Positions 33,758 through 42,845 of a stretch of DNA of 64,000 nucleotides are shown here, in pieces (position 1 is the first letter of the stretch; each line of letters opens with the position of its first letter). The notes under the pieces are model-generated. The model was not told where the DNA came from. It did not search any database and saw only the letters and a list, made by a program, of their open reading frames with translations. Made by a program: the position numbers and the translations under genes. The stretch lies in the NCBI GenBank assembly GCA_963848035.1, contig CAWKCD010000001.1, forward strand, positions 558,001-622,000. The letters are read 5' to 3'. The stretch is from JAVVHH01 sp963848035 (GTDB taxonomy: Bacteria > Pseudomonadota > Alphaproteobacteria > Acetobacterales > Acetobacteraceae).

Positions 33758-34282
33758 GTGCCTCGTACCGTGTCTCGTACCGCCCCTGCCCTGTTCCTGC
33801 TATTCACCGCCCTCGCCGGCTGCAGCGTCATCCAGACGCCACGCACCCTGCGCGGCAACCATGTCGACCCCGACTCGCTCAAGGAGTTGACCGTCGGCAT
33901 CAGCTCCAAGAAGGACGCCAACACCCTGCTCGGCCCGCCGACCGCGCACGCGACCTTCGACGACAACGAGTGGATCTACATCAGCGAGACCACCCATACC
34001 CGCATCGGCCAAACCCCCGGCGTCCTCAAGCAGGACGTGACCGTGCTGAACTTCGACCCGAACGGCACGCTGCGCACCATCAAGCGCCTCAACCAGGACG
34101 ACGCCCGCGACGTCTCCATGGTGAGCCGCGCCACGCCCTCGCCGGGCAGCGAAGCGTCGTTCCTGCAGCAGCTCCTCGGCAACGTCGGCAAGTACAACGT
34201 CGGCGGCCTCGGCGCGAGCACCGACAACGCCCCGGGCGGCGGCGTCGGCAGCAGCCGCGGCAACAGCAACACCACCAACTAA
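33758..34282 (+). CDS. bamE: Outer-membrane assembly lipoprotein BamE (SmpA/OmlA)
   Basis: Component of the BAM complex inserting beta-barrel proteins into the outer membrane. GTG 33758 (AGGAC upstream) starts a lipoprotein signal with lipobox LAGC in LFLLFTALAGCSVIQTPRTL. The BamE core follows: LKELTVGISSKKDANTLLGP, THATFDDNEWIYISETT, VLKQDVTVLNFDPNGTLRTI. The C-terminal about 45 residues are Gly/Ser/Asn-rich (GGGVGSSRGNSNTTN), a common alphaproteobacterial tail. Divergent from the bc1-chaperone operon. Confidence 0.92.
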   Translation: MPRTVSRTAPALFLLFTALAGCSVIQTPRTLRGNHVDPDSLKELTVGISSKKDANTLLGPPTAHATFDDNEWIYISETTHTRIGQTPGVLKQDVTVLNFDPNGTLRTIKRLNQDDARDVSMVSRATPSPGSEASFLQQLLGNVGKYNVGGLGASTDNAPGGGVGSSRGNSNTTN

Positions 34283-34292
34283 CCCGAACTCC

Positions 34293-34312
34293 CCCTCCGC
34301 GCGCGGGGAGGG
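34293..34312. terminator. GC-rich hairpin between bamE and thiL
   Basis: CCCTCC (34293-34298) and GGAGGG (34307-34312) flank a GC core, between the converging stops of bamE and thiL. The sequence after it (CCGGGTCGGGTGGCGG) resembles a dispersed palindromic repeat also seen at 46740-46771. Confidence 0.4.
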
Positions 34313-34349
34313 CCGGGTCGGGTGGCGGCGCTAAATCCACCCTCCGCCT

Positions 34350-35297
34350 CTAGAAATGACTCCACCCGCCCTGCGCCAGCGCCAGCGGGCTGCCCTCGTC
34401 CATCACCCGGACCCCCGCCTCCGCCTCGAACCCGCCGATCCGCGTCACCGCGACGCCCCGCGCTGACGCCGCCGCCCGCAGCGCGTCCTCCTGTCCGGGC
34501 GCCACCGCCATCAGCAGCTCGTAATCGTCGCCGCCCGTCAGGCACGTCTCCAGCCACGCCGCCCCGGCCGCCACCGCCGCGGGCGAGCGGGGCACCAGCC
34601 GCGCCTCGACCGTCGCGCCCAGCTCGCCAGCCCGGCACAGATGGCCGAGATCCTGCACAAGCCCATCCGACACATCCATCGCCGCCCGCACCACACCGAC
34701 CGACAAAACGCCGAGCCGCGGCCGCGGCAGCCGGTAGCGCTCGGCCAGGAACCCCTCGAGGTCCGGCAACTCGCCGCCGATCGCCCGCAATCCCAGGGCG
34801 CCATCCCCGATCGTCCCGGTCACCCAGACGCCATCGCCGGGTTGCGCGCCCGCCCGGCGCACCATCCCGCCCGGCGCGACATGCCCGATCGCGGTGAGCG
34901 ACAGGCTCAACGGCCCTGGAGTCGACGTCGTATCCCCGCCCAGCAGCACGATCCCAAACCGCGCCTGATCCTCCGCCAGCCCGGCGGCAAACGCCCCGAA
35001 CCAGCCGTCCGGCGTCCCGCGCCGCGCCGAAACCGTCAACAGATACCCGAGCGGCACCGCCCCCTTGGCCGCGAGATCCGACAGATTGACCCGCAGCAGC
35101 TTACGCGCGACCAGCGCCGGCGGATCATCCGGCAGGAAATGCACGCCCTCGACCATGGCGTCCACGGTCAGCACCAAGTCGCGGCCCGGCGGCGGCGTCA
35201 GCAGCGCCGCATCGTCCAGCAGATCGAGCCCTCCAGGCCCGGCGAGCGGCCGGAAATGTCGGGCGATCAGCCCGAATTCGGCCGGCGCCTCCGTCAC
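34350..35297 (-). CDS. thiL: Thiamine-monophosphate kinase
   Basis: Phosphorylates thiamine monophosphate to the active diphosphate. LDDAALLTPPPGRDLVLTVD, MVEGVHFLPDDPP, NLSDLAAKGAVPLGYLLT, GIVLLGGDTTST, and AMDVSDGLVQDLGHLC with TGGDDYELL are the ThiL/PurM-fold motifs. The start overlaps the nusB stop by 4 bp, so it is the last gene of the glyA-to-thiL run. The usual nusB-thiL pairing is kept. Confidence 0.94.
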   Translation of the reverse strand: MTEAPAEFGLIARHFRPLAGPGGLDLLDDAALLTPPPGRDLVLTVDAMVEGVHFLPDDPPALVARKLLRVNLSDLAAKGAVPLGYLLTVSARRGTPDGWFGAFAAGLAEDQARFGIVLLGGDTTSTPGPLSLSLTAIGHVAPGGMVRRAGAQPGDGVWVTGTIGDGALGLRAIGGELPDLEGFLAERYRLPRPRLGVLSVGVVRAAMDVSDGLVQDLGHLCRAGELGATVEARLVPRSPAAVAAGAAWLETCLTGGDDYELLMAVAPGQEDALRAAASARGVAVTRIGGFEAEAGVRVMDEGSPLALAQGGWSHF

Positions 35298-35800
35298 GCG
35301 CTGCCGGTGGCCGCCACGAAATCACCCGGGCGCAGCTCGCGCGCCATCCGGTCGAGCAGGCCGTTGACCATGCGCGGCTCGTCCCCGGTGAAGAAGCCGT
35401 GCGCCACGTCCAGATATTCGTTGATGACCACCCGCGCCGGCGGCCCATCCTCCATCGTCAGCTCCGCGCCTCCGGCCCGCAGCAACGCGCGCAGCACCGG
35501 GTCCAGCCGCAGCATCGGCCAATCCGCCGGCAGCGCGCCCGAGATCATCACGTCCAGCCGGTCCTGCTCGGCCACCGCGGTCCGCACGATCCGCGTGAAC
35601 AGCGGCACGTGCGCGTCCGGCACCCGTCCCTCGTCGAACCCGTCCGCCTCCTGCTCCGGCGTCACGCCGAGCCGGTGGCGCACGAACTGATCGATCACCG
35701 TCTCGGCCGTCTCGCCGCCCTGCTCGCTCTGGAACAGCGCCTGCACCGCCGCCACCCGCGCGGCCGTCCGCGGCCGGCCCGGTTTCGCCTTCCGCGCCAT
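35294..35800 (-). CDS. nusB: Transcription antitermination factor NusB
   Basis: A 168-residue RNA-binding protein for rRNA antitermination. RTAARVAAVQALFQSEQGGE and the C-terminal LLRAGGAELTMEDGPPARVV, INEYLDVAHGFFTGDEPRMV, NGLLDRMARELRP are typical. An Arg/Lys-rich start (MARKAKPGRPR) precedes. ATG 35800 overlaps the ribH stop (ATGA). Confidence 0.94.
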   Translation of the reverse strand: MARKAKPGRPRTAARVAAVQALFQSEQGGETAETVIDQFVRHRLGVTPEQEADGFDEGRVPDAHVPLFTRIVRTAVAEQDRLDVMISGALPADWPMLRLDPVLRALLRAGGAELTMEDGPPARVVINEYLDVAHGFFTGDEPRMVNGLLDRMARELRPGDFVAATGSA

Positions 35801-36282
35801 CAGCCCGCGCCCAACTCGCGCATCGCCGCGATCTGCATCAGCGCCGCCGCCGCAGCCTCCGCGCCCTTGTTGTGCCCGTCGTCGGACGAGCGCGCGATCG
35901 CCTGCTCGATCGTGTGCACCGTCAGCAACCCGCTGCCGAGCGCCAGGCCGAAATGCAGCGCCACGTTCATCAAGCCCGCCATCGCCTCCCGGCACAGGAA
36001 TTCGTAATGGTCCGTCTCCCCTTTGACGACGCAGCCGAGCGCCACGTAGCCGTGGAACCGCTGCTCGCCCCGTACCGCGATGCGGATCGCCTGCGGCAGC
36101 TCGAACGCCCCGGCCACGTCCAGCACCTGATGCCGCGCCCCGGCCTCGCCCAGGATCCGCTCCGCACCGCGCGTCATCCCGTCGACCACGTCGCGGTAAT
36201 ACGGCGCGCGCACGATCAGCAAATGCGGCGGCGCACCCGGCACGGCCGGGGCTTTGGGCAACGGGGCGTCGATAGTGCTCAT
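35800..36282 (-). CDS. ribH: 6,7-dimethyl-8-ribityllumazine synthase
   Basis: Penultimate enzyme of riboflavin synthesis; assembles into pentamers or capsids. LLIVRAPYYRDVVDGMTRGA, VAGAFELPQAIRIAV, YVALGCVVKGETDHYEFLC and HTIEQAIARSSDDGHNKGAE carry the substrate-binding residues. 160 aa. It overlaps ribBA upstream and nusB downstream by 4 bases each, indicating tight co-translation. Confidence 0.95.
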   Translation of the reverse strand: MSTIDAPLPKAPAVPGAPPHLLIVRAPYYRDVVDGMTRGAERILGEAGARHQVLDVAGAFELPQAIRIAVRGEQRFHGYVALGCVVKGETDHYEFLCREAMAGLMNVALHFGLALGSGLLTVHTIEQAIARSSDDGHNKGAEAAAAALMQIAAMRELGAG

Positions 36283-37397
36283 TCGATGGGTGCGCCCTCG
36301 ATCGGCTGCTGGTCGATGATGTTGAGCCCGTAACCCTCGAGCCCGATGATGGTGCGCCGCGTGTTCGACAGCAGGATCATGTCGCGGATGCCCAGATCGA
36401 CCAGGATCTGAGCGCCGATGCCGTAATCCCTCAGGAAGTGCTGCGGCTTCGGATGGCTGTCCAGCAGCCGTACCCGGTCGGACAGCGCATGCGGGCGCGT
36501 GTCGCGGATCAGCACAACGGCGCCGCGCCCCGCCTCGGCGATCGTCCGCATCGCCCCGTGCAGCGTGGAATGGCCATGCGCGCCGACCATGTCGTTGACC
36601 ATGTCGACCGCATGCATCCGCACCAGCGGCGGCACCGGCCCGCCGAGCTCGCCCTTGACCAGCACGAGATGCTCCGCCGGGTCGAGCGTGGTGGCATAGA
36701 CCAGGACCCGCCAATCCCCGCCGGCCGCATGGTTCAGCGTGCCTTCCTGCACCCGCCGCACCAGCCGCTCGGTGCGCCGCCGATGCCCGATCAGGTCCGC
36801 GATCGTGCCGAGCTTGAGATTGTGGTGCTGCGCGAACGCCACCAAGTCCGGCAGCCGCGCCATGCTGCCGTCATCGTTCATGATCTCGCAGATCACGCCC
36901 GCCGGCGTCAGCCCGGCCAGCCGAGCCAGATCCACCGCCGCCTCGGTATGCCCCGCGCGCACCAGCGTGCCGCCCTCGCGCGCCATCAGGGGGAACACGT
37001 GGCCGGGCGTCACGATGTCGTCGCGCCGCGAATCCGGATTGATCGCCACCGCCACCGTCCGCGCCCGGTCCGCCGCCGAGATCCCCGTCGTCACCCCCGT
37101 CGCCGCCTCGATCGAGACGGTGAAGGCAGTCTGGTGCCGCGTGCCGTTCGACTGGCTCATCAGCGGCAAGCCCAGATGCTCGACCCGCTGCTGCGTCATC
37201 GCCAGGCAGATCAGCCCGCGCGCATGCCGCGCCATGAAGTTGATCGCGTCCGGCGTCGCAAACTGCGCGGGGATGATGAGGTCGCCCTCGTTCTCGCGGT
37301 CCTCGTCATCCACCAGGATGAACATCCGCCCGGAGCGCGCCTCCTCGATCAGGTCGGCGGTGCTGGACAGATAATCGGAGAGCAGCGCTTGTTTCAT
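36279..37397 (-). CDS. ribB: RibBA-type protein: active DHBP synthase with degenerate GTP cyclohydrolase II domain
   Basis: A 372-residue two-domain protein. The N-terminal RibB domain (about 1-205), which makes 3,4-dihydroxy-2-butanone 4-phosphate, is complete: FILVDDEDRENEGDLIIPAQ, ARHARGLICLAM and GHTEAAVDLARLAG. The C-terminal part is RibA-like (VRMHAVDMVNDMVG, GAMRTIAEAGRGAVVLIRD, YGIGAQILVDLGIRDM). It lacks the three zinc cysteines of the family and the QEGRG motif, so GTP cyclohydrolase II activity is not expected. Degenerate RibA domains of this kind are known in Alphaproteobacteria. ATG 37397 overlaps ribE. Confidence 0.93.
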   Translation of the reverse strand: MKQALLSDYLSSTADLIEEARSGRMFILVDDEDRENEGDLIIPAQFATPDAINFMARHARGLICLAMTQQRVEHLGLPLMSQSNGTRHQTAFTVSIEAATGVTTGISAADRARTVAVAINPDSRRDDIVTPGHVFPLMAREGGTLVRAGHTEAAVDLARLAGLTPAGVICEIMNDDGSMARLPDLVAFAQHHNLKLGTIADLIGHRRRTERLVRRVQEGTLNHAAGGDWRVLVYATTLDPAEHLVLVKGELGGPVPPLVRMHAVDMVNDMVGAHGHSTLHGAMRTIAEAGRGAVVLIRDTRPHALSDRVRLLDSHPKPQHFLRDYGIGAQILVDLGIRDMILLSNTRRTIIGLEGYGLNIIDQQPIEGAPIE

Positions 37398-37993
37398 GAG
37401 ATCTCCGCCGCCCGGGCTATGTAGCGCGCCAGCATATCGATCTCGATATGCACCTGCGCGCCCGGCTGCAAGCCTCCGAGCGTGGTTTCGGACCAGGTAT
37501 GCGGGATGATGTTCACGCCGAAACGCGAACCAGACACCTCGTTCACCGTGAGCGATACGCCGTCCACCGCAATGCTGCCCTTGGTTGCGATGTAGCGCGC
37601 CAGCGCGGCCGGCGCCTCGATCGTCACCCGATGCGACCCGCTCTCCGGCGTCACCGACACGACGGTGCCCTGCCCGTCCACATGCCCCGAGACGAAATGC
37701 CCGCCCAGCTCGTCGCCCACTTTCAGCGACCGCTCGAGGTTCATCCGGCTCCCCTCTTGCCACCGCCCCAGCCCGGTCTTGGACAGCGTCTCGCCCGACA
37801 CCTCCACCGCGAACCAGTCCGGCCCCACCTCGACCGCCGTCAGGCAGCACCCGGCGCACGCGATCGAGGCCCCGATCGCGATATCGGACGTGTCCGGCCA
37901 AGGCGCCCCCAGCACCAGGCGCATGTCGTTCCCCGCGCCGAGCGGGATGAGCTGACGAACGGTGCCGACGGCGGTGATGATGCCCGTGAACAT
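37394..37993 (-). CDS. ribE: Riboflavin synthase alpha chain
   Basis: Dismutates 6,7-dimethyl-8-ribityllumazine to riboflavin. Two lumazine-binding repeats are visible: MFTGIITAVGTVRQL with IGASIACAGCCLTAVEV, then GHFVSGHVDGQGTVVSV with IAVDGVSLTVNEVSG. ATG 37993 gives the standard MFTGI start; an in-frame GTG at 38008 adds five residues. It begins 2 bp after the ribD stop. Confidence 0.95.
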   Translation of the reverse strand: MFTGIITAVGTVRQLIPLGAGNDMRLVLGAPWPDTSDIAIGASIACAGCCLTAVEVGPDWFAVEVSGETLSKTGLGRWQEGSRMNLERSLKVGDELGGHFVSGHVDGQGTVVSVTPESGSHRVTIEAPAALARYIATKGSIAVDGVSLTVNEVSGSRFGVNIIPHTWSETTLGGLQPGAQVHIEIDMLARYIARAAEIS

Positions 37994-37994
37994 G

Positions 37995-39086
37995 TCACTC
38001 CCTGACATAATGCGTCAGCAGGTCGCCGCCCACGGCGCGCTGCTCGGTGCGGACGAAACGCGGCATGGCCGCAAGCGAAGTGATGCCGAACGAAGCCGCC
38101 GCCGGCAGCCCGTCCCCGCCCATCACCGTCGGCGCATGGAACCAGGCCAGACGGTCCACCAACCCGGCCCGCAGCAGCGCCCCCGCGAGCTGCGCCCCGC
38201 CCTCGACCAGCAGCCGCGTCAATCCCTCCGCCCCCAGCGCCGCCAGCGCGGCCACCAGGTCGATCCCCGGTTCGCCCTGCTTGACCGTGATCAGCCGCGC
38301 CCCGGCTTCCCGGAACGCGGCGGCGCGCGCCGGATCCGCCCCGGCGGCATGCAGGAACCAGGTCGGCGTCTCGGCCGCCGACGCGATCACCCGCGACATC
38401 AGCCGCGTGCGCAAATGCGTGTCCGCCACGATCCGCAGGTCCCGGTTGCGCCGCATCCCGCGGATCCGGCACGTCAGCTCCGGATTGTCCGTCTGCACCG
38501 TGCCCGAGCCCACCATGACCGCGTCGTGCTCCGCCCGCAGCGCATGCGCGGCCCGGCGCGCGTGATGCCCGGTGATCCATTGGCTCTCGCCCGAGCGCGT
38601 CGCGATCCGCCCATCCAACGTGCTCGCGAGCTTCAGCGTCACCGCCGGGCGACCCTGCCGCACCCGCGTGAAGAACCCGTGCTGCAGCGCCTCCGCTTCC
38701 GCCCGCAGCACGCCCTCGGTCACCTCGACCCCGGCCTTCTGCAACATCGCGATCCCGCCGCCATCCACCCGCGGATCCGGATCGCGGCACGCCACCACCA
38801 TCCGGCGAACGCCCGCCGCGATCAGCGCCGCCGCACAAGGCGGCGTCTGCCCGGTATGCGCGCAGGGCTCGAGCGTCACATACGCCGTGGCCCCCCGCGC
38901 CGTCTCGCCCGCCCGGTCCAGCGCCACCCGCTCCGCATGCGGCCGCCCGCCCGGCGCCGTCGTCCCGCGACCCACCACGCGCCCGTCCCGCACGAGCACG
39001 CAGCCGACCGAGGGGTTCGGCCAAGTGCTGCCGAGCCCACGCCGCGCCAGCGCGAGCGCCGCCCGCATGTGCTCGACATCGTCCAT
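37995..39086 (-). CDS. ribD: Bifunctional riboflavin biosynthesis protein RibD
   Basis: Deaminase and reductase of riboflavin synthesis. The cytidine-deaminase-type zinc site is HAERVAL and EPCAHTGQTPPCAAAL in the N-terminal 150 residues. The reductase domain has LKLASTLDGRIATRSGESQW, AVMVGSGTVQTDNPELT and LLVEGGAQLAGALLRAGLVD. ATG 39086 chosen (MDDVEHMRAALALA); the longer open frame overlaps nrdR. 363 aa. Confidence 0.95.
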   Translation of the reverse strand: MDDVEHMRAALALARRGLGSTWPNPSVGCVLVRDGRVVGRGTTAPGGRPHAERVALDRAGETARGATAYVTLEPCAHTGQTPPCAAALIAAGVRRMVVACRDPDPRVDGGGIAMLQKAGVEVTEGVLRAEAEALQHGFFTRVRQGRPAVTLKLASTLDGRIATRSGESQWITGHHARRAAHALRAEHDAVMVGSGTVQTDNPELTCRIRGMRRNRDLRIVADTHLRTRLMSRVIASAAETPTWFLHAAGADPARAAAFREAGARLITVKQGEPGIDLVAALAALGAEGLTRLLVEGGAQLAGALLRAGLVDRLAWFHAPTVMGGDGLPAAASFGITSLAAMPRFVRTEQRAVGGDLLTHYVRE

Positions 39087-39093
39087 CTCAGGG

Positions 39094-39549
39094 CTATGTA
39101 GGCGGCTCGAGCGACCCCAGGAAGGCCTCGAAATCCCGCGCTTCGCGGAAGTCGCGGTAGACGCTGGCGAAGCGGACATACGCCACCGCATCCACCTCCT
39201 TCAGCGTCTCCATCACCAGCTCGCCGATCTGATGGCTGCCGATCTCCGACTCTCCCGACGCCTCGAGCTGCCGCACGATGCCGTTGACGATCCGCTCGAT
39301 CCGCTCGTCGTCCACCGGACGCTTGCGCATCGCGATCCGGATCGACCGCGCCAGCTTGTCCCGGTCGAACAGCACCCGCCGCCCGTCCGCCTTGGCGACC
39401 GTCAGCTCCCGCAACTGCACCCGCTCGACCGTGGTGAACCGCTGCCCGCAATTGCCGCAGAGCCGCCGCCGCCGGATCGACGCCCCGTCATCCGCCGGCC
39501 GGCTGTCCTTGACCTGCGTATCCTCGTGTCCGCAGAACGGGCAGCGCAT
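39094..39549 (-). CDS. nrdR: Transcriptional repressor NrdR
   Basis: ATP/dATP-sensing repressor of ribonucleotide reductase genes. A zinc ribbon is formed by MRCPFCGHEDTQVKDSR and LCGNCGQRFTTVER. The ATP-cone follows (VAKADGRRVLFDRDKLARSI, ERIVNGIVRQLE, AYVRFASVYRDF). 151 aa, normal. Sits between glyA and ribD, the usual alphaproteobacterial order. Confidence 0.96.
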   Translation of the reverse strand: MRCPFCGHEDTQVKDSRPADDGASIRRRRLCGNCGQRFTTVERVQLRELTVAKADGRRVLFDRDKLARSIRIAMRKRPVDDERIERIVNGIVRQLEASGESEIGSHQIGELVMETLKEVDAVAYVRFASVYRDFREARDFEAFLGSLEPPT

Positions 39550-39566
39550 TCAGCCGCTCGCGGCGC

Positions 39567-40880
39567 TTACTGCCCCAGCGACGCCCCATAGATCGGGAAC
39601 CGCGCGCACAGCGCCTGCACCCGCGCCTTCACTGCCCGCTCCGCCGCCTCGTTGTCCGCGCTGTTCGAGCGCGCCAACCCGTCCAGCACTTCGCCGATCA
39701 TGTGGCCGACCTCGCGGAACTCCTCCGGCCCGAACCCACGGCTCGTCGCCGCCGGCGTCCCCAGCCGGATGCCCGACGTGACCATCGGCTTCTCCGGATC
39801 GAACGGGATCGCGTTCTTGTTGGCCGTGATGTGCGCCCGGTCCAGGCTCGCCTCGGCGGCCTTGCCCGTCACCATCTTCGGCCGCAGGTCCACCAGCATC
39901 AGATGGCTGTCCGTCCCCCCGGTGACGATGTCGCAGCCCTGCTCCATCAGCGTCTCGGCCAGGATGCGCGCATTGTCGATCACGGCGCGCGAATACGCCC
40001 GGAACTCCGGCCGCAGCGCCTCGCCGAACGCCACCGCCTTGGCCGCGATCACATGCATCAGCGGCCCGCCCTGCAGCCCCGGGAACACCGCCGAGTTGAT
40101 CTTCTTGCCGAGATCGAGGTCGTTGCTGAGGATCATCCCGCCGCGCGGCCCGCGCAGCGTCTTGTGCGTCGTCGTCGTCACCACATGCGCATGCGGCAGC
40201 GGCGTCGGATACACGCCCGAGGCGACCAGCCCCGCATAATGCGCCATGTCGACCAGGAAATACGCGCCGACCTCGTCGGCCACCTTGCGGATCCGCGCGA
40301 AGTCGATCGCCCGCGGATAGGCCGATCCCCCCGCGATGATCATCGCCGGGCGCTCCTCGCGGGCAAGGCGCTCCAGCTCCTCGTAGTCCAGCAGCCCGTC
40401 ATCCCGGCGCACGCCATACTGCACCGCGCGGAACCACTTGCCCGACAGGTTGGGCGCCGCGCCATGCGTCAGATGCCCGCCCGCCGCCAGGCTCATGCCC
40501 AGGATCGTATCGCCCGGCTGCAGCAGCGCCAGGAACACCGCCTGGTTCGCCTGCGCGCCGGAATGCGGCTGCACGTTGGCGAACTGGCACCCGAACAATT
40601 GTTTCGCCCGCTCGATCGCCAGCGTCTCCGCCTTGTCGACCTCGGCGCACCCGCCGTAGTAGCGCCGCCCGGGATACCCCTCGGCATACTTGTTGGTCAG
40701 CACCGACCCCTGCGCCTCGAGCACGGCCGCCGAGACGATGTTCTCGCTCGCGATCAATTCGATCCCGTCCTGCTGCCGATGCAGCTCGCCCGCGATGGCC
40801 GCCGCCAGTTCGGGATCGGTGGTGCTGATCGGCGCCGAAAAGAAGCGCTCGAGGCTAGGACTGGCGACATGCTCGTTCAT
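39567..40880 (-). CDS. glyA: Serine hydroxymethyltransferase
   Basis: PLP enzyme interconverting serine and glycine with tetrahydrofolate, the main source of one-carbon units. The PLP-lysine is in VVTTTTHKTLRGPRGG. ELIASENIVSAAVLEAQGSV, GYPGRRYYGGCAEVD and NVQPHSGAQANQAVFLAL are diagnostic. 437 aa. First gene of the leftward glyA-nrdR-rib-nusB-thiL run; its promoter should lie in 40881-41074, where I see no riboswitch-like structure. Confidence 0.96.
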   Translation of the reverse strand: MNEHVASPSLERFFSAPISTTDPELAAAIAGELHRQQDGIELIASENIVSAAVLEAQGSVLTNKYAEGYPGRRYYGGCAEVDKAETLAIERAKQLFGCQFANVQPHSGAQANQAVFLALLQPGDTILGMSLAAGGHLTHGAAPNLSGKWFRAVQYGVRRDDGLLDYEELERLAREERPAMIIAGGSAYPRAIDFARIRKVADEVGAYFLVDMAHYAGLVASGVYPTPLPHAHVVTTTTHKTLRGPRGGMILSNDLDLGKKINSAVFPGLQGGPLMHVIAAKAVAFGEALRPEFRAYSRAVIDNARILAETLMEQGCDIVTGGTDSHLMLVDLRPKMVTGKAAEASLDRAHITANKNAIPFDPEKPMVTSGIRLGTPAATSRGFGPEEFREVGHMIGEVLDGLARSNSADNEAAERAVKARVQALCARFPIYGASLGQ

Positions 40881-41074
40881 GGGGGACCTCGTCTCACTTG
40901 CCGCTGCTTATCACGCGAGGGTTCCAACGCGGAAGCGTCGGCGCACCGCCGCGAAGACACACGCGCGGCGCAATCCGCAACGGAACGTGAATGTCTCATT
41001 GACTTCGATCCGTCACCATCAACAATCGATGAACAAGACTGTCATGACGACAGCGAGACGAGGGAGTTGAAAAC

Positions 41075-42061
41075 ATGTCCGATCGCAATTTTGGCGGCCG
41101 ACGGCAGGCCTATCTGGCCGGATCGGTCTTCGTGGCGGCCGGGCTGCTGTCGGGCGCCGCCCACGCGACCTCGATCCTCTTCGTCGGCAACAGCTTCACC
41201 TACGGCGAACCCGCCGGCGGCGCCCCGATCGTCGAGAATTATCAGCCCAGCACCGTCACCGATCTCAACGGCAGCCACATCGGCGGCGTGCCGGCGCTGT
41301 TCAAGCAGCTCACCGTCGAGGCCGGGCTGAACTTCAACGTCAGTCTCGAGACCGTCCCCGGCGTCGGGCTCGACTACCACTACAACAACAAGCTGCCGCT
41401 CCTGACCACGCAGCCCTACGACATCGCGATCCTGCAGGGTTACAGCACGCTCGACCCCGTCCATCCGGGCGACCCGACCAACCAGATCATCTACTCGAAT
41501 AAGCTCGCCCAGGCGCTCGACCAGCAGAACCCGGCCACGCGCATCCTGCTCGACGCCACATGGTCCCGCGCCGACCAGACCTATCTGCCGACCGGCCATT
41601 GGTATGGTCAGCCGATCTCGGCGATGTATCAGGCCGTCCAGCAGGGCGACGTCCGGGCGGACAACGCCTCGGACCTGGTCAACGGCGTGATCCCCGTCGG
41701 CGCGGCCTTCAACCAGGCGATCCAGTCCGGCCTCGCCGACGCCAACCCCTATGACGGCATCGATCCCGGCAAGATCAACATCTGGGCGCCGGACTCCTAC
41801 CACGCGAGTCCCTACGGCTATTACCTCGAGGCGCTCACCGAGTTCTACTCGGTCACCGGCGAGAACCCGACCATGTTCGGCGCGAACGACCCGCTCGCGG
41901 CGGCGATCGGCATAACGTCCACGCAGGCGGCCCTCCTGCAGGGCTTCGCGGCCTCCAACCCAGAACTCCTGCCGGAGCCCGCCTCCGTCATGGCCGTCGG
42001 GTCCGGCCTGCTCGGCCTGCTCTGGAGCCGCCGCCGCCCTTCGAAGAAGCCCTCAGCGTAA
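41075..42061 (+). CDS. SGNH-hydrolase-like protein with PEP-CTERM signal
   Basis: A 328-residue exported protein. Signal peptide (AYLAGSVFVAAGLLSGAAHA-T), then block I SILFVGNSFTYG (GNS in place of GDS), DIAILQGYSTLDP, and a block V-like DSYHASPYGYYL with Asp and His spaced as in SGNH esterases. It ends with a PEP-CTERM tail LPEPASVMAVGSGLLGLLW then SRRRPSKK. RBS GAGGGAG precedes ATG 41075. Its last 9 bases overlap the convergent hydrolase. Substrate unknown; it may act on exopolysaccharide or another surface glycan. Confidence 0.82.
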   Translation: MSDRNFGGRRQAYLAGSVFVAAGLLSGAAHATSILFVGNSFTYGEPAGGAPIVENYQPSTVTDLNGSHIGGVPALFKQLTVEAGLNFNVSLETVPGVGLDYHYNNKLPLLTTQPYDIAILQGYSTLDPVHPGDPTNQIIYSNKLAQALDQQNPATRILLDATWSRADQTYLPTGHWYGQPISAMYQAVQQGDVRADNASDLVNGVIPVGAAFNQAIQSGLADANPYDGIDPGKINIWAPDSYHASPYGYYLEALTEFYSVTGENPTMFGANDPLAAAIGITSTQAALLQGFAASNPELLPEPASVMAVGSGLLGLLWSRRRPSKKPSA

Positions 42062-42845
42062 CCCGTCGAGGAAGCTGAGCACCCGGCCGAACGAGTTCCT
42101 GCCGCGCAGGCTCGTTCGTCCCGGCATGTGCGATGCCGCTGCCGTTCGCGGTGTAGGCCAGGCCGCTTCGCGTCACGATCGGGCGGTTCGGCGCATCGAA
42201 ATCGTGGTAGGCGCCGGGATATTCGACCAGCGTGATGCGGTCGGGGAAGCGGGCGGCCAAGCGGCGGCAGGGCTCCGCCGGCGTCCAGTCGTCGTCGGCG
42301 CCCATCAGGATCAGCAGCGGCGCCGAAGGCGACCAGCCCGCCCGGTCCGCCTCGGGCAGGCAGCCAGGATAGAACGCGACGAAGCCCCGCACCGAGCCGG
42401 GCGGCATCACGCCCTCGGCGGCCGCGGCCAGCACCGTGCTCCCCCCGTTCGACCATCCGAGCACGACCACGCCGCCCGGCGGTGTCCCCGCGCGCTCCGT
42501 CATCCAGCGCACCGCCGCCACCGCGTCGGCCTTGCGCTCCCGTCCCGGTCTGACCCGGCGGTCGCGCACGCTGCATTGCGAGCCGAGCCCACGCGACGCG
42601 AAACTGTCCGGGAACAAGACCGAATGCCCGTGCTCGAGCAGGATCTCGCGCCATTGCCGATCCCGCGACGGGAACGGCCCGCCGCACCCATGCAGCGCCA
42701 CCACCGAAGGCGCGCGGGCCGGCCCGGCCGGCTCGAACAACTGCGCCTGCAGCGACACCCCCTCGGCGGGGATCTCGACCGGCTCCGCCCGCGCCGAAGC
42801 CAGCATCGCCGCCGAGAGCGCCACCCGCAGCGCGATCGCCCGCAT
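42053..42845 (-). pseudogene. Dienelactone-hydrolase-like alpha/beta hydrolase, exported, frameshift near end
   Basis: Alpha/beta hydrolase with a signal peptide (IALRVALSAAMLASARA). Motifs: VVALHGCGGPF (oxyanion region), VVLGWSNGGSTVLAA (nucleophile elbow, Ser), LILMGADDDWTPAEPC (acidic residue) and YPGAYHDFDAP (catalytic His). After GTNEPAR the frame must shift near 42105 to end RNSFGRVLSFLDGLR; one inserted base explains it. ATG 42845 shares a base with the stop of the CoA-transferase upstream (TGATG), so the two are co-translated. Confidence 0.8.

Noticed and set aside
40881..41074. Glycine riboswitch upstream of glyA
   Set aside because: No tandem aptamer-like core (paired GGAGA/GCACC features) is apparent in this 194-bp gap; I see nothing assignable in it.
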